A stretch of 64,000 bases of DNA from Lysinibacillus pinottii (lineage in GTDB: Bacteria > Bacillota > Bacilli > Bacillales_A > Planococcaceae): the NCBI RefSeq assembly GCF_024753545.1, contig NZ_JANTOO010000005.1, forward strand, positions 186,001-250,000. Reading direction: 5' to 3'. Below the pieces are notes generated by a model that was given only the letters and a program-made list of their open reading frames with translations, made no database searches and had not been told where the DNA came from. Position 1 is the stretch's first letter; every line of letters begins with the position of its first letter. The translations under genes and the position numbers were made by a program. Of the stretch, positions 43,171 through 52,941 are shown piece after piece.

Positions 43171-43953
43171 GTGAAAAACAATCGTCTTTTGCTCATCATG
43201 GGTGCTTTGATTTCTGTGGCGTTAATCGTATCTATTTTTGTAGTTTACAACTATAAAAATAATCAAGTAAATAATGCATCTGATGAGCAACCAACATCTA
43301 CTGAAACAAACAAATCAACAGAGCAAGATTCTTCTAAAACAGAGAAGACAGACATTACACCGGAAAAACCTGAAAAGCCAGAGCAGCAACCAGACGAAAA
43401 TGGCTATCTACCTAATCAAACTTTACCTACCGAACCAACTTATATAAAAGGCATTCTGCTAGCAAATAAAATTTATCCGCTTCCATCTACCTTTGCACCT
43501 GAGGAAAATCCAGAAGCAAGACAAGCACTAAATCAAATGCTAGAGGCTGCCAAGCAACAAGGGTTTGATTTAGTTGCTTTTAGCGGTTATCGTTCTTTCG
43601 AATATCAAACAACACTGTATAACAACTATGTTAATCGTGATGGACAAGCAGCTGCAGATCGATACAGTGCTCGTCCAGGCTATTCTGAGCATCAAACAGG
43701 CTTAGCGTTTGATATAGGAGAGCGTGGAAAAGAAGATGTATGGCTGACAGAGGAATTTGGTGAAACACCAGCTGGGCAGTGGCTATTTGCGCACGCTCAA
43801 GAGTATGGGTTTATACTGCGATTCCCTCAAAACAAAGAGGAAATTACCGGCTATATGTATGAGTCTTGGCATTATCGTTATGTTGGTAAGGATATAGCTC
43901 AAGAAATTGCTACGCAAAGCATTACACTAGAAGAATATTTAGGTGTGAAATAA
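43171..43953 (+). CDS. VanY-family D-alanyl-D-alanine carboxypeptidase (LdcB/YodJ-like)
   Basis: A 260-residue membrane-anchored peptidase. One N-terminal helix (about 7-26) is followed by a Thr/Lys/Glu/Pro-rich linker (about 32-80) and the zinc peptidase domain. Zinc ligands are in SEHQTGLAFDIG (SxHxxGxAxD) and ESWHYRYVG. The enzyme trims the terminal D-alanine (or D-amino acid) of peptidoglycan stems. Length and linker fit secreted VanY/YodJ members. GTG start with AAAGGGG upstream. The linker is unusually rich in alternating Glu-Lys-Pro. Confidence 0.9.
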   Translation: MKNNRLLLIMGALISVALIVSIFVVYNYKNNQVNNASDEQPTSTETNKSTEQDSSKTEKTDITPEKPEKPEQQPDENGYLPNQTLPTEPTYIKGILLANKIYPLPSTFAPEENPEARQALNQMLEAAKQQGFDLVAFSGYRSFEYQTTLYNNYVNRDGQAAADRYSARPGYSEHQTGLAFDIGERGKEDVWLTEEFGETPAGQWLFAHAQEYGFILRFPQNKEEITGYMYESWHYRYVGKDIAQEIATQSITLEEYLGVK

Positions 43954-43956
43954 AGA

Positions 43957-44000
43957 AAGGAAGAGAGGCGGTTCTGCGCGAACAAGCTCTCTTCCTTTTT
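43957..44000. terminator. Terminator between the VanY-type and cls genes
   Basis: A perfect 11-bp stem AAGGAAGAGAG/CTCTCTTCCTT is followed by Ts on the plus strand. Confidence 0.8.
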
Positions 44001-44003
44001 AGT

Positions 44004-45461
44004 TTATAGGATAGGGGTTAATAAACGAGATATTGATTCTTTAAATTTGATTAATGATGAACGGTTTTGGTACATCTCCCACGTCAATTCTGTACAATCA
44101 AAAATATCCTTTTCAAACAGCTCTGCCAGCTGATGTGAAATATTGGCATCATAAATAAAGGCATTGACCTCGAAATTTAAGCTAAAGCTTCGTACATCGA
44201 TATTAGCTGTACCAACAGAGGAAGCTTCATCATCGATAATAATTGCTTTGGCATGAATAAAGCCCTTTTCATAGATATACACTTTTGCTCCTGCTCGAAG
44301 TAATTGCCCAACATAGGAATATGTAGCCCAATAAACAAACATGTGATCTGGCTTGTTAGGGATCATAATTCGTACATCGATACCTGACAATGTTGCAATT
44401 TTTATGGCATCTAAAAAGCTTACATCCGGAATAAAATAAGGCGTTTGAATATAGATATACTTTTGGGCCATGTTGATCAACTTTAAGTAACCAATCTTAA
44501 TTTGCTCCCAATCTGAGTCTGGTCCGCTTGATACAATTTGTAAACCAACATCACCTTTTTTGGGGATAGCAGGGAAGTAGCGATCTGAGTAACCCATTTT
44601 TTGCTGGGAGCTTGCTTGATTCCAATCTAATAAAAAGCGTGTTTGGAGTGGATGTACAGCACTACCTTCAATGCGTAAGTGTGTATCTCTCCAATACCCA
44701 AACTTTTTTTGTAAGCCTAAATATTCATCCCCAACATTAAAACCTCCGATATAGCCAATGCGGCCATCAATGACAACAATTTTCCGGTGATTTCTAAAAT
44801 TTAAACGGGGATTAAGGAGTGGGAAGATGGAAGGAAAGAACACTTCTACCTCGCCTCCGGCATTAAGCAATTCTTTAAAATGACGCTTCTTCACATTACG
44901 TGAGCCCATCTCATCATAGAGGAGGCGTACCTTGACACCTTGCTGCGCCTTTTTAATTAGCGCATGAACGATTCGTGTTCCTAAATCATCAAGGCGGAAG
45001 ATATAGTATTGAATATGGATATGGTCCTTAGCTGCTTCAATATCTTTAAGGAGCTGTTCAAATTTATTGGCCCCATCATCAAAAATATCTAGATGGTTGT
45101 CCTGGGTTAAAACGGCATTGTTTGTTCTAAGGTGCATGTAAATCATCTCTTGATAATTTTCGGCATTTGAAATGCGAAACTCAAATGTTTCATCACGAAT
45201 GGCATTCATTTGATAACTGATGAGCGTATCAATACCGATATCTTTACGCCCTTCCCAACGGAATAAATGTTTTTTTCGTAACTGTCTTCCAAGTAATAGA
45301 TACAAAATAAATCCAACTAATGGTATGAAAAATAGCACGAGAATCCATGCCCATGTAGATGTAGCATCTTTACGTTCTAAAAAAATGATAGTCATGGCTA
45401 ATAAAATATTAAAAAATAAAGTTAAAGGAACTAAATATTCTATATCTGTAAAAATGCTCAT
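44004..45461 (-). CDS. cls: Cardiolipin synthase (phospholipase D family)
   Basis: A 485-residue membrane enzyme that joins two phosphatidylglycerols into cardiolipin. Two helices at the N-terminus (about 8-60) precede the two catalytic HKD motifs: NHRKIVVIDG and IHAKAIIIDD. ATG 45461 is chosen because AGGTGTAGGA stands just upstream and earlier codons are unlike the family. The gene is downstream of an MFS gene on the same strand but separated by a terminator. Confidence 0.92.
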   Translation of the reverse strand: MSIFTDIEYLVPLTLFFNILLAMTIIFLERKDATSTWAWILVLFFIPLVGFILYLLLGRQLRKKHLFRWEGRKDIGIDTLISYQMNAIRDETFEFRISNAENYQEMIYMHLRTNNAVLTQDNHLDIFDDGANKFEQLLKDIEAAKDHIHIQYYIFRLDDLGTRIVHALIKKAQQGVKVRLLYDEMGSRNVKKRHFKELLNAGGEVEVFFPSIFPLLNPRLNFRNHRKIVVIDGRIGYIGGFNVGDEYLGLQKKFGYWRDTHLRIEGSAVHPLQTRFLLDWNQASSQQKMGYSDRYFPAIPKKGDVGLQIVSSGPDSDWEQIKIGYLKLINMAQKYIYIQTPYFIPDVSFLDAIKIATLSGIDVRIMIPNKPDHMFVYWATYSYVGQLLRAGAKVYIYEKGFIHAKAIIIDDEASSVGTANIDVRSFSLNFEVNAFIYDANISHQLAELFEKDIFDCTELTWEMYQNRSSLIKFKESISRLLTPIL

Positions 45462-45551
45462 TCCTACACCTGCCTTTACTATTGATAATAACATACTTAG
45501 TATAGCCTACTTCAAATGAGGAAAGAAGATTTTAAGTAGCTAGTTAGCATA

Positions 45552-45588
45552 GAAAAGGATTATCTCTATGACTTTTTAGAGATAATCC
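45552..45588 (-). terminator. Terminator of the MFS multidrug gene
   Basis: A perfect 12-bp stem GGATTATCTCTA/TAGAGATAATCC ends in a T-run on the minus strand. Confidence 0.85.
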
Positions 45589-45628
45589 GAATTGCTTGTT
45601 AATAATTCTCTCGAACCATTTATGAATG

Positions 45629-46789
45629 TTAATCAAAACGCAATGATTTTTTAGAGGCTTTAAAGATGAAAATTAAGCTAATAGAAAGAATGGCGATTAC
45701 TGCTGATGTATAGTAACCGAGACTTGCATGCATTGTAAATAACCAGGTAAAAAATAGCGGGCCAAGTATGCGCCCTAGATTATCCATGGAATATGACAGT
45801 CCAGCAGCTGTTCCATATTGCCCGCCAGATTCTTTAGAGGACAGTGATACAACACATGTTCTAGCAAGTGCATTTCCTGCTGTAAAGACACATAGTGCTA
45901 GCCCTGCGATAAATAAGTTAGCGGTTAATGTGAATAAAAGCATCCCCACGGCTGTTACAATTTGTGCACCGATTAACCAAGTTGTCTCACTGCCATTTTT
46001 GATACGGCGAACGACACCACCCTGTATCGCGGCATCAACAAAGCCACTAAACATAAATAAATAACCAATTTGTAATGGTGTAATTTGAATTTTTTCGATT
46101 TGGAACAATTGGAATGTTGCTTCTACACCGGCCAACATAAAAGTTACTAAAAATGAAAACATAAATAAGTAACGCACACGATATTGAAGCATTTTCCCAG
46201 CGCCTTTTGGCACAATAGCACGTTTATTTGAATCTTTTCGTTTTTCAGGTTCTTTTAAGACGAAACTTGCATAAATAAATAATAGTCCAATTAATATAGC
46301 TGATGCGATAAACGGTAATTGCAAGCTAATATGCCCTAACATTCCACCAATTGCTGGACCAAAAATAAAACCTAGACCGATGGACATACCCATAAAGCCC
46401 ATATATTTATTACGTGTCTCCTCGCTAGACATATCTGCAATAAATCCTGTTACAGCCGTATATAATGCTCCTGAAAATAATCCTCCTACGATACGGGAAA
46501 CATATAAAATAGCTAAGTTATCAATAAATAATGAAAAAATAACAAAGCTTAGGCTAAAACCAATTAGTCCCGTTAAGATTAGCTGTTTACGTCCTACCTT
46601 ATCTGATAACATGCCCCAAAGGGGTGCAGTGAAAAAGCTAGCTAACGAATAGACGGTCAGTAAGCCACCGACGTGGAGATTATCCCAATTTTGCTGCACA
46701 ATAACCTCTGGTAAGACAGGAATAATAATGCCAAAACCTAGGTAAACGAGGAATTGAACAGACATTAATAATAAAATTGCCTTTTTCAT
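45629..46789 (-). CDS. MFS efflux transporter (multidrug/tetracycline-like)
   Basis: A 386-residue exporter with 12 predicted helices. Motif A reads GMLSDKVGRKQLILTGL, and the antiporter motif C region includes GLGFIFGPAIGGML. This pairing marks drug:proton antiporters of the NorA/Bmr/TetA group; the drug cannot be named. ATG 46789 has GCAGGGAAC upstream, while the longer frame would begin with unlike residues. A stop-proximal terminator follows. Confidence 0.85.
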   Translation of the reverse strand: MKKAILLLMSVQFLVYLGFGIIIPVLPEVIVQQNWDNLHVGGLLTVYSLASFFTAPLWGMLSDKVGRKQLILTGLIGFSLSFVIFSLFIDNLAILYVSRIVGGLFSGALYTAVTGFIADMSSEETRNKYMGFMGMSIGLGFIFGPAIGGMLGHISLQLPFIASAILIGLLFIYASFVLKEPEKRKDSNKRAIVPKGAGKMLQYRVRYLFMFSFLVTFMLAGVEATFQLFQIEKIQITPLQIGYLFMFSGFVDAAIQGGVVRRIKNGSETTWLIGAQIVTAVGMLLFTLTANLFIAGLALCVFTAGNALARTCVVSLSSKESGGQYGTAAGLSYSMDNLGRILGPLFFTWLFTMHASLGYYTSAVIAILSISLIFIFKASKKSLRFD

Positions 46790-47123
46790 AAAGTTCCCTG
46801 CTTTCATACAATATTTCAATATGTATATTCTAACCCCGTTGTTCTTGCTATTACAAGAAAACGGAAGGAGAAACATGGATAGACGACATTTCTGTTGTTG
46901 AGAAAAAAAGTAAATGAATAAAATAAGAGGGTTTAGGTTAGTTTATAAATGTTTGGTGGTGCATAGGGCAGGGTATAAAAAATTACACTGTCACAAAAAA
47001 GAAAAATTTTAAAGTAAAGTTAAATGGTATGATAAACTTGTCAGACATCATACTCATAGAAAAATGAAACTTTTTTGGCAATTAAACGTTATATAAAATC
47101 GAGGAAAGATTGAGGTGGAATGT
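46790..47123. other. Gap upstream of the MFS gene and the 45-codon ORF
   Basis: About 330 AT-rich bases, probably holding divergent promoters for the MFS gene (minus) and the small ORF at 47124. TATGAT at 47029 may be a -10. No other gene is supported. Confidence 0.3.
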
Positions 47124-47261
47124 ATGAGGAAAGAAGTAGATTTGAAAAAGATTGTTTCGAATTTATCTAAGTTGGGTGTAACAGCCACTGTAACAAAGTC
47201 TCGACTAGAACTTTTAAAAGTGCTAACACCACCAACGCAGACACCGCAAGTTCAAGCTTAA
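47124..47261 (+). CDS. 45-residue basic/Thr-rich small protein
   Basis: ATG 47124 with GAGGTGG 5 bases upstream opens 45 codons. The N-terminal part (RKEVDLKKIVSNLSKLGV) is a likely amphipathic helix; the C-terminus is a Pro/Thr/Gln tail (TPPTQTPQVQA). There is no hydrophobic segment. A strong terminator follows. I recognise no family, but the ribosome site and terminator make a real gene plausible. Confidence 0.5.
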   Translation: MRKEVDLKKIVSNLSKLGVTATVTKSRLELLKVLTPPTQTPQVQA

Positions 47262-47270
47262 CTCGTTTAA

Positions 47271-47320
47271 AATAGAAAAAGGGAAGTCTCCGTAATAGAG
47301 GCTTCCCTTTTTCTATTTTT
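47271..47320. terminator. Bidirectional terminator between the small gene and rodA
   Basis: AATAGAAAAAGGGAAGTCTC pairs with GAGGCTTCCCTTTTTCTATT, with T-runs on both strands. Confidence 0.9.
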
Positions 47321-48506
47321 AATCATCTTCATCATGTGTAGTAAACATGTACGTCCGATAGTGGAACCTCATACTAAAGACTAGTCCAATAGCTAAAGCA
47401 TTCCCCATTAATGAACTACCACCATAGCTTATGAATGGAAGTGGAATACCCGTAATCGGTAATAGTTGAATCGTCATTCCTATATTCTCGAACACATGGA
47501 ATGTAATCATAGCAATAATACCAGCACAAACATATGTTGAGAATGGATCTTTCAATAAGAGAGTAGTTTTTGTTAAATGATAAATTAACAGGAAGAAAAT
47601 GCAAATAACAATACTTGCCCCAATAAAGCCCCATTCCTCACCGATTACAGTGAAAATGAAATCGGTATGGTTCTCTGCAACATAAACTTCTCGATTTCGA
47701 AAGCCCTTACCGAAAATTTCACCTGATCCAATAGCGTTGAGTGATGTGATTAAATGGTATCCATCACTGGAAGAATAGGAGTAGGGATCTAACCAAGAAT
47801 ATATTCGAGCAAACTGATACGTTTTAAAACCGAATGTTTTCTCTAAGAAATCTTGCATATAGAGAGCCATCCATAGTAATGAACCACCTGCTACAACGCC
47901 ACCTAAAAATGTAGGTAATATTATTTTCCATGAAATACCTGCTACAATAATAAGGGCAGCGGTAATGGCGAAAAATACAAGTGCTGATCCAAGGTCTGGT
48001 TGTTTCATAATAATAGCTAATGGCACGAAAAGGGTTAAAGCAATTTTTCCTAATAATAAGAAATCTGTTTTTAATGATTTTAGTGAATAGACTTCGTGGT
48101 GCTTACTAATTAATCGTGCCAATGCTAAGATGTAAAATGTTTTCATAAACTCAGAAGGTTGAATATTTCCAAGCGGTGTATGGTACCAGCTTTTTGCACC
48201 ATTAACCGGTGCGCCAATTTGACCTTCTCCTTCAGGCATAAAAATAAGCAGTACCAATAAGGCAATCCCTGCTCCATACATATACCATGACATTTTTTTA
48301 TATTGATCTGGCTCAAAAAACATCACTATACCAATAATTACTGCACCAATTACATACCATTGCATTTGTTTTGGAACGTAGTTAATGCCATATTGACCGG
48401 ATGTTTGGGCAGATGCAATAGCTAACAAACTAATGACTAGAAACGTGAAAAGAATAAAAGCAAGGGTCCAGTCAAAACGATTTGCGAAATTTCGTTTATT
48501 TTCCAT
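47319..48506 (-). CDS. rodA: RodA-type SEDS peptidoglycan glycosyltransferase
   Basis: A 395-residue membrane protein of the FtsW/RodA/SpoVE (SEDS) family with about ten helices. Family blocks are LARLISKHH, the MKQPDLGSA and NHTDFIFTVIGEEWGF motifs and the C-terminal PLPFISYGGSS. SEDS proteins polymerise lipid II with a partner PBP2; this one lies closest to RodA of the elongation machinery, although SpoVE/FtsW are related. ATG 48506 has AGGTGG 5 bases upstream. No penicillin-binding protein gene is adjacent. Confidence 0.9.
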   Translation of the reverse strand: MENKRNFANRFDWTLAFILFTFLVISLLAIASAQTSGQYGINYVPKQMQWYVIGAVIIGIVMFFEPDQYKKMSWYMYGAGIALLVLLIFMPEGEGQIGAPVNGAKSWYHTPLGNIQPSEFMKTFYILALARLISKHHEVYSLKSLKTDFLLLGKIALTLFVPLAIIMKQPDLGSALVFFAITAALIIVAGISWKIILPTFLGGVVAGGSLLWMALYMQDFLEKTFGFKTYQFARIYSWLDPYSYSSSDGYHLITSLNAIGSGEIFGKGFRNREVYVAENHTDFIFTVIGEEWGFIGASIVICIFFLLIYHLTKTTLLLKDPFSTYVCAGIIAMITFHVFENIGMTIQLLPITGIPLPFISYGGSSLMGNALAIGLVFSMRFHYRTYMFTTHDEDD

Positions 48507-48853
48507 AAAATCCACCTAAATTAAAATAGTATCTCAATATGAGTAAATATAATGCGTTTCTTCCATTTTCGTTTATAATGTTGAAAGAATAGAACAAATT
48601 CAAAATCAGAAAAAACTAACGTCTACTGATTAAGCTTGCAATTTGCTTCGAACGTTGTCAATGGAACTTTTAAGCAAATATTTTAACTCATTGAGTAATC
48701 GAAAACCTGTATGCAAATGCATGTTTAACATTCCTATTATAACGCAAAAAACACTTTTATGCCTGCGTATATAGTTGTGACGACAATTAACATAAAATGT
48801 TTCAAAAAAACCGAGTTTAGTCTTATAATGTAGTGAAGAATGGGGTGATGGTT
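48507..48853. other. Divergent gap between rodA and an unknown gene
   Basis: About 350 bases of AT-rich sequence with a perfect palindrome ATGCAAATGCAT-like stretch near 48712. GGGGTG at 48842-48847 is the ribosome site for the next gene. No RNA or small gene is supported. Confidence 0.3.
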
Positions 48854-49600
48854 GTGGCTAAAAAATTAAAGTCAGCTGATGATTTTATGTATCATATTTA
48901 TGTTCATATGAATGACGTTGATAAATTTGTCATTTTTAGCGGGTTGAAATTCTCGCAATTTGCGGCTGCGCTTGAACCACTGCATCACTTACTTTTATTA
49001 AAACATTCCTATGAAGAAGGTTCTTTTAATATGCATACGCAATTTGAATATGTATTGGATGAAGAGGTACCCCATTTTGTAAAGAAATCGGCTGAGTCCA
49101 AGGAATTATGTTGGATCGATTTTATGGATGAGAAGAGGCTAGACCATCTAACACCCATGGAACAAGGGGAATTGCTTTACATAAGTCATAAAAAAGAACC
49201 GATTACATCTGCATTTTTTAACAAATTGCAAAATAGATTCGTCTATTACTCTTCAGATTTAGAAAAAATGACAAAAATTTACTTCCGACATTTAAGTGAT
49301 TCGGATTTATTGGTAGCAAATGTTTTTAATAGTTTAATTCGAGAAAAGGAACGTAGCTCTGGATTTTGGCGTCGAAAAGTAAAATCGAGTATCCCTACTA
49401 TTTCACCTGATTTCTTGCGTTCTTATCGATCATTTGCTAAAGACGGTGCATTATTATCGTTGTACCGTATTGAAAAACCAAAAGTTGCATATGGGATAGA
49501 AGTTCGCAACCTGTCAGAATATTCTTTTCCTGATGAAGTTTGGGACGATTTAAATACCATTTTGAAAACAGAGCACGATGAATTGATTTATATTATTTAA
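48854..49600 (+). CDS. Conserved hypothetical protein upstream of ddl
   Basis: A 248-residue soluble protein, mostly helical, without signal peptide. Recognisable pieces are KSADDFMYHIYVHMND near the start and the LSEYSFPDEVWDDLNTIL end. I believe it is a Bacillales-conserved protein (some records have called similar proteins oxalate:formate antiporter, which the absence of membrane helices contradicts), but I cannot name a function. GTG 48854 has GGGGTG 6 bases upstream. A terminator separates it from ddl. Confidence 0.65.
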   Translation: MAKKLKSADDFMYHIYVHMNDVDKFVIFSGLKFSQFAAALEPLHHLLLLKHSYEEGSFNMHTQFEYVLDEEVPHFVKKSAESKELCWIDFMDEKRLDHLTPMEQGELLYISHKKEPITSAFFNKLQNRFVYYSSDLEKMTKIYFRHLSDSDLLVANVFNSLIREKERSSGFWRRKVKSSIPTISPDFLRSYRSFAKDGALLSLYRIEKPKVAYGIEVRNLSEYSFPDEVWDDLNTILKTEHDELIYII

Positions 49601-49614
49601 CGAAATATACACTC

Positions 49615-49648
49615 AAATCTCACCGTCGAACATTACGGTGGGATTTTT
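49615..49648 (+). terminator. Terminator before ddl
   Basis: AAATCTCACCGT pairs with ACGGTGGGATTT (one G-U) and is followed by Ts. Confidence 0.85.
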
Positions 49649-49714
49649 ATGTCATTTGTCAAGACGTTTCGTGATAAACTAATAGTACTCAAGAAGTATG
49701 TGGAGGGCACAAAA

Positions 49715-50794
49715 ATGAAAAAAAGAATCGGTTTATTATACGGCGGAAAGTCAGCTGAGCATGAGGTATCATTATCAACAGCTCGTGCAGTCACTGGTGC
49801 TTTGAATTTCGAGGAGTATGAAGTATATCCGATTTTCATAACATCTGAAGGAGAATGGCGACGCGGAAATCGTTTAGAAAAGCCTGTAAGTACTATCGAA
49901 GAACTACAATTCGGTGATAATACTACAATTTTAGAAAATAATATTACTGATTTTTTAATCGATGAACATGGCAATGCAGTGCAGTTCGATGTTGTTTTCC
50001 CATTACTACATGGAACAAATGGTGAGGATGGAACTGTGCAAGGTTTATTAGAAGTTCTAAATCTACCCTATGTAGGAAATGGGGTTTTAGCATCTTCTGC
50101 TGGAATGGATAAAGTAGTTATGAAGCAATTATTCGAGATTGCTGGTTTACCACAAGTGCCCTATACGTACTTTATTCGCAGTGAGTGGAAGAATGAACAA
50201 CAGACTATCATTGAACGCTGTGAAAAAAGATTGACTTGGCCAATGTTTGTGAAACCTGCAAATTTAGGGTCAAGTGTTGGGATTAGCAGAGCAACAAACC
50301 GTGATGAATTAATAAAAGCAATTGAGGTTGCCTTACAATACGATCGTAAAATTGTGGTCGAGCAAGGTATCATCGCTCGTGAAATAGAACTTGCCGTATT
50401 AGGAAATGATTATCCGGAAGTTTCGGTACCAGGTGAAATTAAACCGGTTACAGAATTTTATGATTATGATTCTAAGTACAAGGATGGCTCCACAGCACTT
50501 ATTATTCCAGCTGAGTTACCAGAGGAAACTGAATCGAGCTTAAAAGAACTGGCAAAACGGGCTTTTAAGGCGATTGATGGTAGCGGTTTAGTGCGTGCCG
50601 ACTTCTTTGTAACAGCTGATAATAGTGTTTACATTAATGAAGTAAATACATTGCCTGGTTTCACGCCAGTAAGTATGTATCCATTACTTTGGCAACATAC
50701 AAATGTAAGCTACCCAGAGCTGATTAATCGTTTGATTACATTAGCCATTGAACGTTTTGAAGAAAAACAACAGCTTCACTATAAAAAAGACTGA
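49715..50794 (+). CDS. ddl: D-alanine--D-alanine ligase
   Basis: A 359-residue ATP-grasp enzyme that makes the D-Ala-D-Ala dipeptide used by MurF. Family residues include GGKSAEHEVSLSTA near the start, FPLLHGTNGEDGTVQG, KPANLGSSVGIS and the Mg-binding FVTADNSVYINEVNTLPGFT. ATG 49715 has GGAGGG 7 bases upstream; the longer frame overlaps the previous terminator. murF follows 11 bases later, forming a dipeptide-making and -adding pair. Confidence 0.95.
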   Translation: MKKRIGLLYGGKSAEHEVSLSTARAVTGALNFEEYEVYPIFITSEGEWRRGNRLEKPVSTIEELQFGDNTTILENNITDFLIDEHGNAVQFDVVFPLLHGTNGEDGTVQGLLEVLNLPYVGNGVLASSAGMDKVVMKQLFEIAGLPQVPYTYFIRSEWKNEQQTIIERCEKRLTWPMFVKPANLGSSVGISRATNRDELIKAIEVALQYDRKIVVEQGIIAREIELAVLGNDYPEVSVPGEIKPVTEFYDYDSKYKDGSTALIIPAELPEETESSLKELAKRAFKAIDGSGLVRADFFVTADNSVYINEVNTLPGFTPVSMYPLLWQHTNVSYPELINRLITLAIERFEEKQQLHYKKD

Positions 50795-50805
50795 GTGGGA
50801 TTATT

Positions 50806-52173
50806 GTGAAAAAAACATTAAAACAATTAGCTGCATGGTTAAATGAGGATATGTCGGCTTACGATGATACTGTTGTATCAGGAATTTCCATTGATACAAG
50901 AACAATTCAACAGGGAGATTTATTTGTACCATTTCGTGGTGAGCATACGAATGGACACCGGTACGTGACTCAGGCATTTGAAAAAGGTGCGGGTGCTTCA
51001 CTTTGGCAAAAAGATGAACCTAATCCGCCAGACGGTATACCTTTATTGTTTGTGGATGACCCAGAGATAGCCTTGCAGGAAATGGCACGAGCTTATCGAC
51101 TTGAACATAAAGCTAAATTTATTGGTATTACTGGCTCTAACGGTAAAACATCAACAAAAGATATTTTAGCGGGTACGCTCGCACCATTTTTTAAAGTTCA
51201 AAAGACCATTGGTAATTTTAATAATCAACTAGGTTTACCGATTACCATTTTACAGCTTGATGAAGATACAGAGGTAGCAGTCCTTGAAATGGGAATGAGT
51301 GGATTTGGCGAAATTGAATTTTTAACGAAGCTTGCTCAGCCGCATATGACGGTTATTACAAATATTGGTGAGGCGCATATGCAGGACTTAGGCTCCCGCG
51401 CGGGTATCGCACAGGCAAAGTTTGAGATTATTCAAGGAATGCAGCCAGAGGGTCTATTATTCTATGATGGAGATGAACCATTGCTACAGGAGTTAGTGGC
51501 TAAAGAACAGCATATAAATGCAGTAGCGTTTGGACTAGAGCCAGATAACCTTTTATATGCGGATCATATTCATGCTAATGCTAATGGTAGTAGCTTTACT
51601 ACCCACGGAATGATAGAGGGTGATTTCTTTATTTCTGTACTTGGAAAGCATCAAGTAAAAAATACTTTGATAGCGATGTTAATTTCTAACCAACTAGGTT
51701 TAAATAATGAGCAAATTCGTACATCCTTAGAGCATGTCGTATTAACAGATATGAGGATGCAACAAGTCCAAGGAACAAATGGTGCGTTATTTATTAACGA
51801 TGCTTATAATGCTGCCCCAACCTCTGTAAAAGCAGCAATTCAATTTATCGCTACATCAACAATTCGACCTGAGAAATGGCTTGTATTAGGGGATATGTTA
51901 GAACTTGGGCCAGATGAACAGCGTTTCCATGAAGGGCTAGCGGAGTATATAAATGAGCAAGAAATCGATTACGTTTGTCTATTTGGAGCTCGAATGACTC
52001 ATCTTTATGAAGTATTAAAAGAGGACTTTGAAGCAGATCGATTGTTATATACCGAAGATGATTACACAGCTATTATTGAAAAACTAGAACTTGCTAATGA
52101 GTCATCTATCGTTTTACTAAAGGGTTCTCGTGGTATGAAATTAGAGAAAATTTTACAAGCTTTTACGTCATAG
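50806..52173 (+). CDS. murF: UDP-N-acetylmuramoyl-tripeptide--D-alanyl-D-alanine ligase (MurF)
   Basis: A 455-residue Mur ligase that adds D-Ala-D-Ala to the UDP-MurNAc tripeptide. The ATP loop GITGSNGKTSTKD lies near 105-117. Domain 3 has MRMQQVQGTNGALFINDAYNA and LGDMLELG. The start is GTG with a weak GAGTGGGA site, and coupling with ddl 11 bases upstream probably helps. An esterase gene follows 24 bases after. Confidence 0.95.
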   Translation: MKKTLKQLAAWLNEDMSAYDDTVVSGISIDTRTIQQGDLFVPFRGEHTNGHRYVTQAFEKGAGASLWQKDEPNPPDGIPLLFVDDPEIALQEMARAYRLEHKAKFIGITGSNGKTSTKDILAGTLAPFFKVQKTIGNFNNQLGLPITILQLDEDTEVAVLEMGMSGFGEIEFLTKLAQPHMTVITNIGEAHMQDLGSRAGIAQAKFEIIQGMQPEGLLFYDGDEPLLQELVAKEQHINAVAFGLEPDNLLYADHIHANANGSSFTTHGMIEGDFFISVLGKHQVKNTLIAMLISNQLGLNNEQIRTSLEHVVLTDMRMQQVQGTNGALFINDAYNAAPTSVKAAIQFIATSTIRPEKWLVLGDMLELGPDEQRFHEGLAEYINEQEIDYVCLFGARMTHLYEVLKEDFEADRLLYTEDDYTAIIEKLELANESSIVLLKGSRGMKLEKILQAFTS

Positions 52174-52197
52174 TTTTTATTGAATCGGTGGGATAAA

Positions 52198-52941
52198 ATG
52201 CTCACCGATTCATTCGTGAAAGAGGTTTTTGTTAAACGAGGTGAGGATTTGTCAATAGGTGTACTATGCATACATGGGTTTTCAGGTGGTCCCTATGAGA
52301 TAGAGCCGTTTACAACATACTTACGGACACATACAGATTGGCTCATAGTAGAACCAACATTATCGGGGCATGGTGAAGCTTTGCACATGGATGGATTTAC
52401 GGCAAAGCACTGGTTAATGGATGCAGAGCTAGCCATACGGTCATTAGCTAAAAAGGTAGAAGAGATCATCGTTGTAGGATTTTCAATGGGGGGCATCATA
52501 GCTTTATACTTAGCAAAACGTTATAAGGTAAAAAAGCTAGTATTATTAAGTGCTGCTGCAAAATATGTCAGCCCTAAGCAACTGGTAAAGGATTTCAAAC
52601 TGCTTGCTACAGATGCTTATCATCATAATTTAACGAATAATGAGCTGTTCTTACGTTATCGGCATAAGTTTAATAATGTCCCATTAGCTTCAACAATTGA
52701 ATTTATGAAATTGGTTAAAATAGTGGAACCGTATTATCAGCATATCCAAATTCCAGTGTTTATTGTGCAAGGGAAACAGGATGGAATTGTACCATTTAAC
52801 ACAGCGCAATTTCTTTATGATGAATTAGCGTCTAATCATAAAATTTTGTATTTTTCTGATAATGGAAGGCATCATATATGTCTTGAGGAAGATTGCTCAG
52901 AATGGTTTCCGCGGGTTTTGCTATTTTTAAAAGGCACATGA
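52198..52941 (+). CDS. Alpha/beta hydrolase carboxylesterase (Est30-like)
   Basis: A 247-residue cytoplasmic hydrolase. The nucleophile Ser lies in VVGFSMGGI, the acid in GKQDGIVPF and the His in GRHHICLEED, completing a triad. The oxyanion segment is CIHGFSGGPYE. The size and HGFSGGPYE motif match monoacylglycerol/carboxylesterase YvaK/Est30. ATG 52198 has GGTGGGA 5 bases upstream. It lies just after murF and is likely cotranscribed with ddl-murF. Confidence 0.85.
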   Translation: MLTDSFVKEVFVKRGEDLSIGVLCIHGFSGGPYEIEPFTTYLRTHTDWLIVEPTLSGHGEALHMDGFTAKHWLMDAELAIRSLAKKVEEIIVVGFSMGGIIALYLAKRYKVKKLVLLSAAAKYVSPKQLVKDFKLLATDAYHHNLTNNELFLRYRHKFNNVPLASTIEFMKLVKIVEPYYQHIQIPVFIVQGKQDGIVPFNTAQFLYDELASNHKILYFSDNGRHHICLEEDCSEWFPRVLLFLKGT

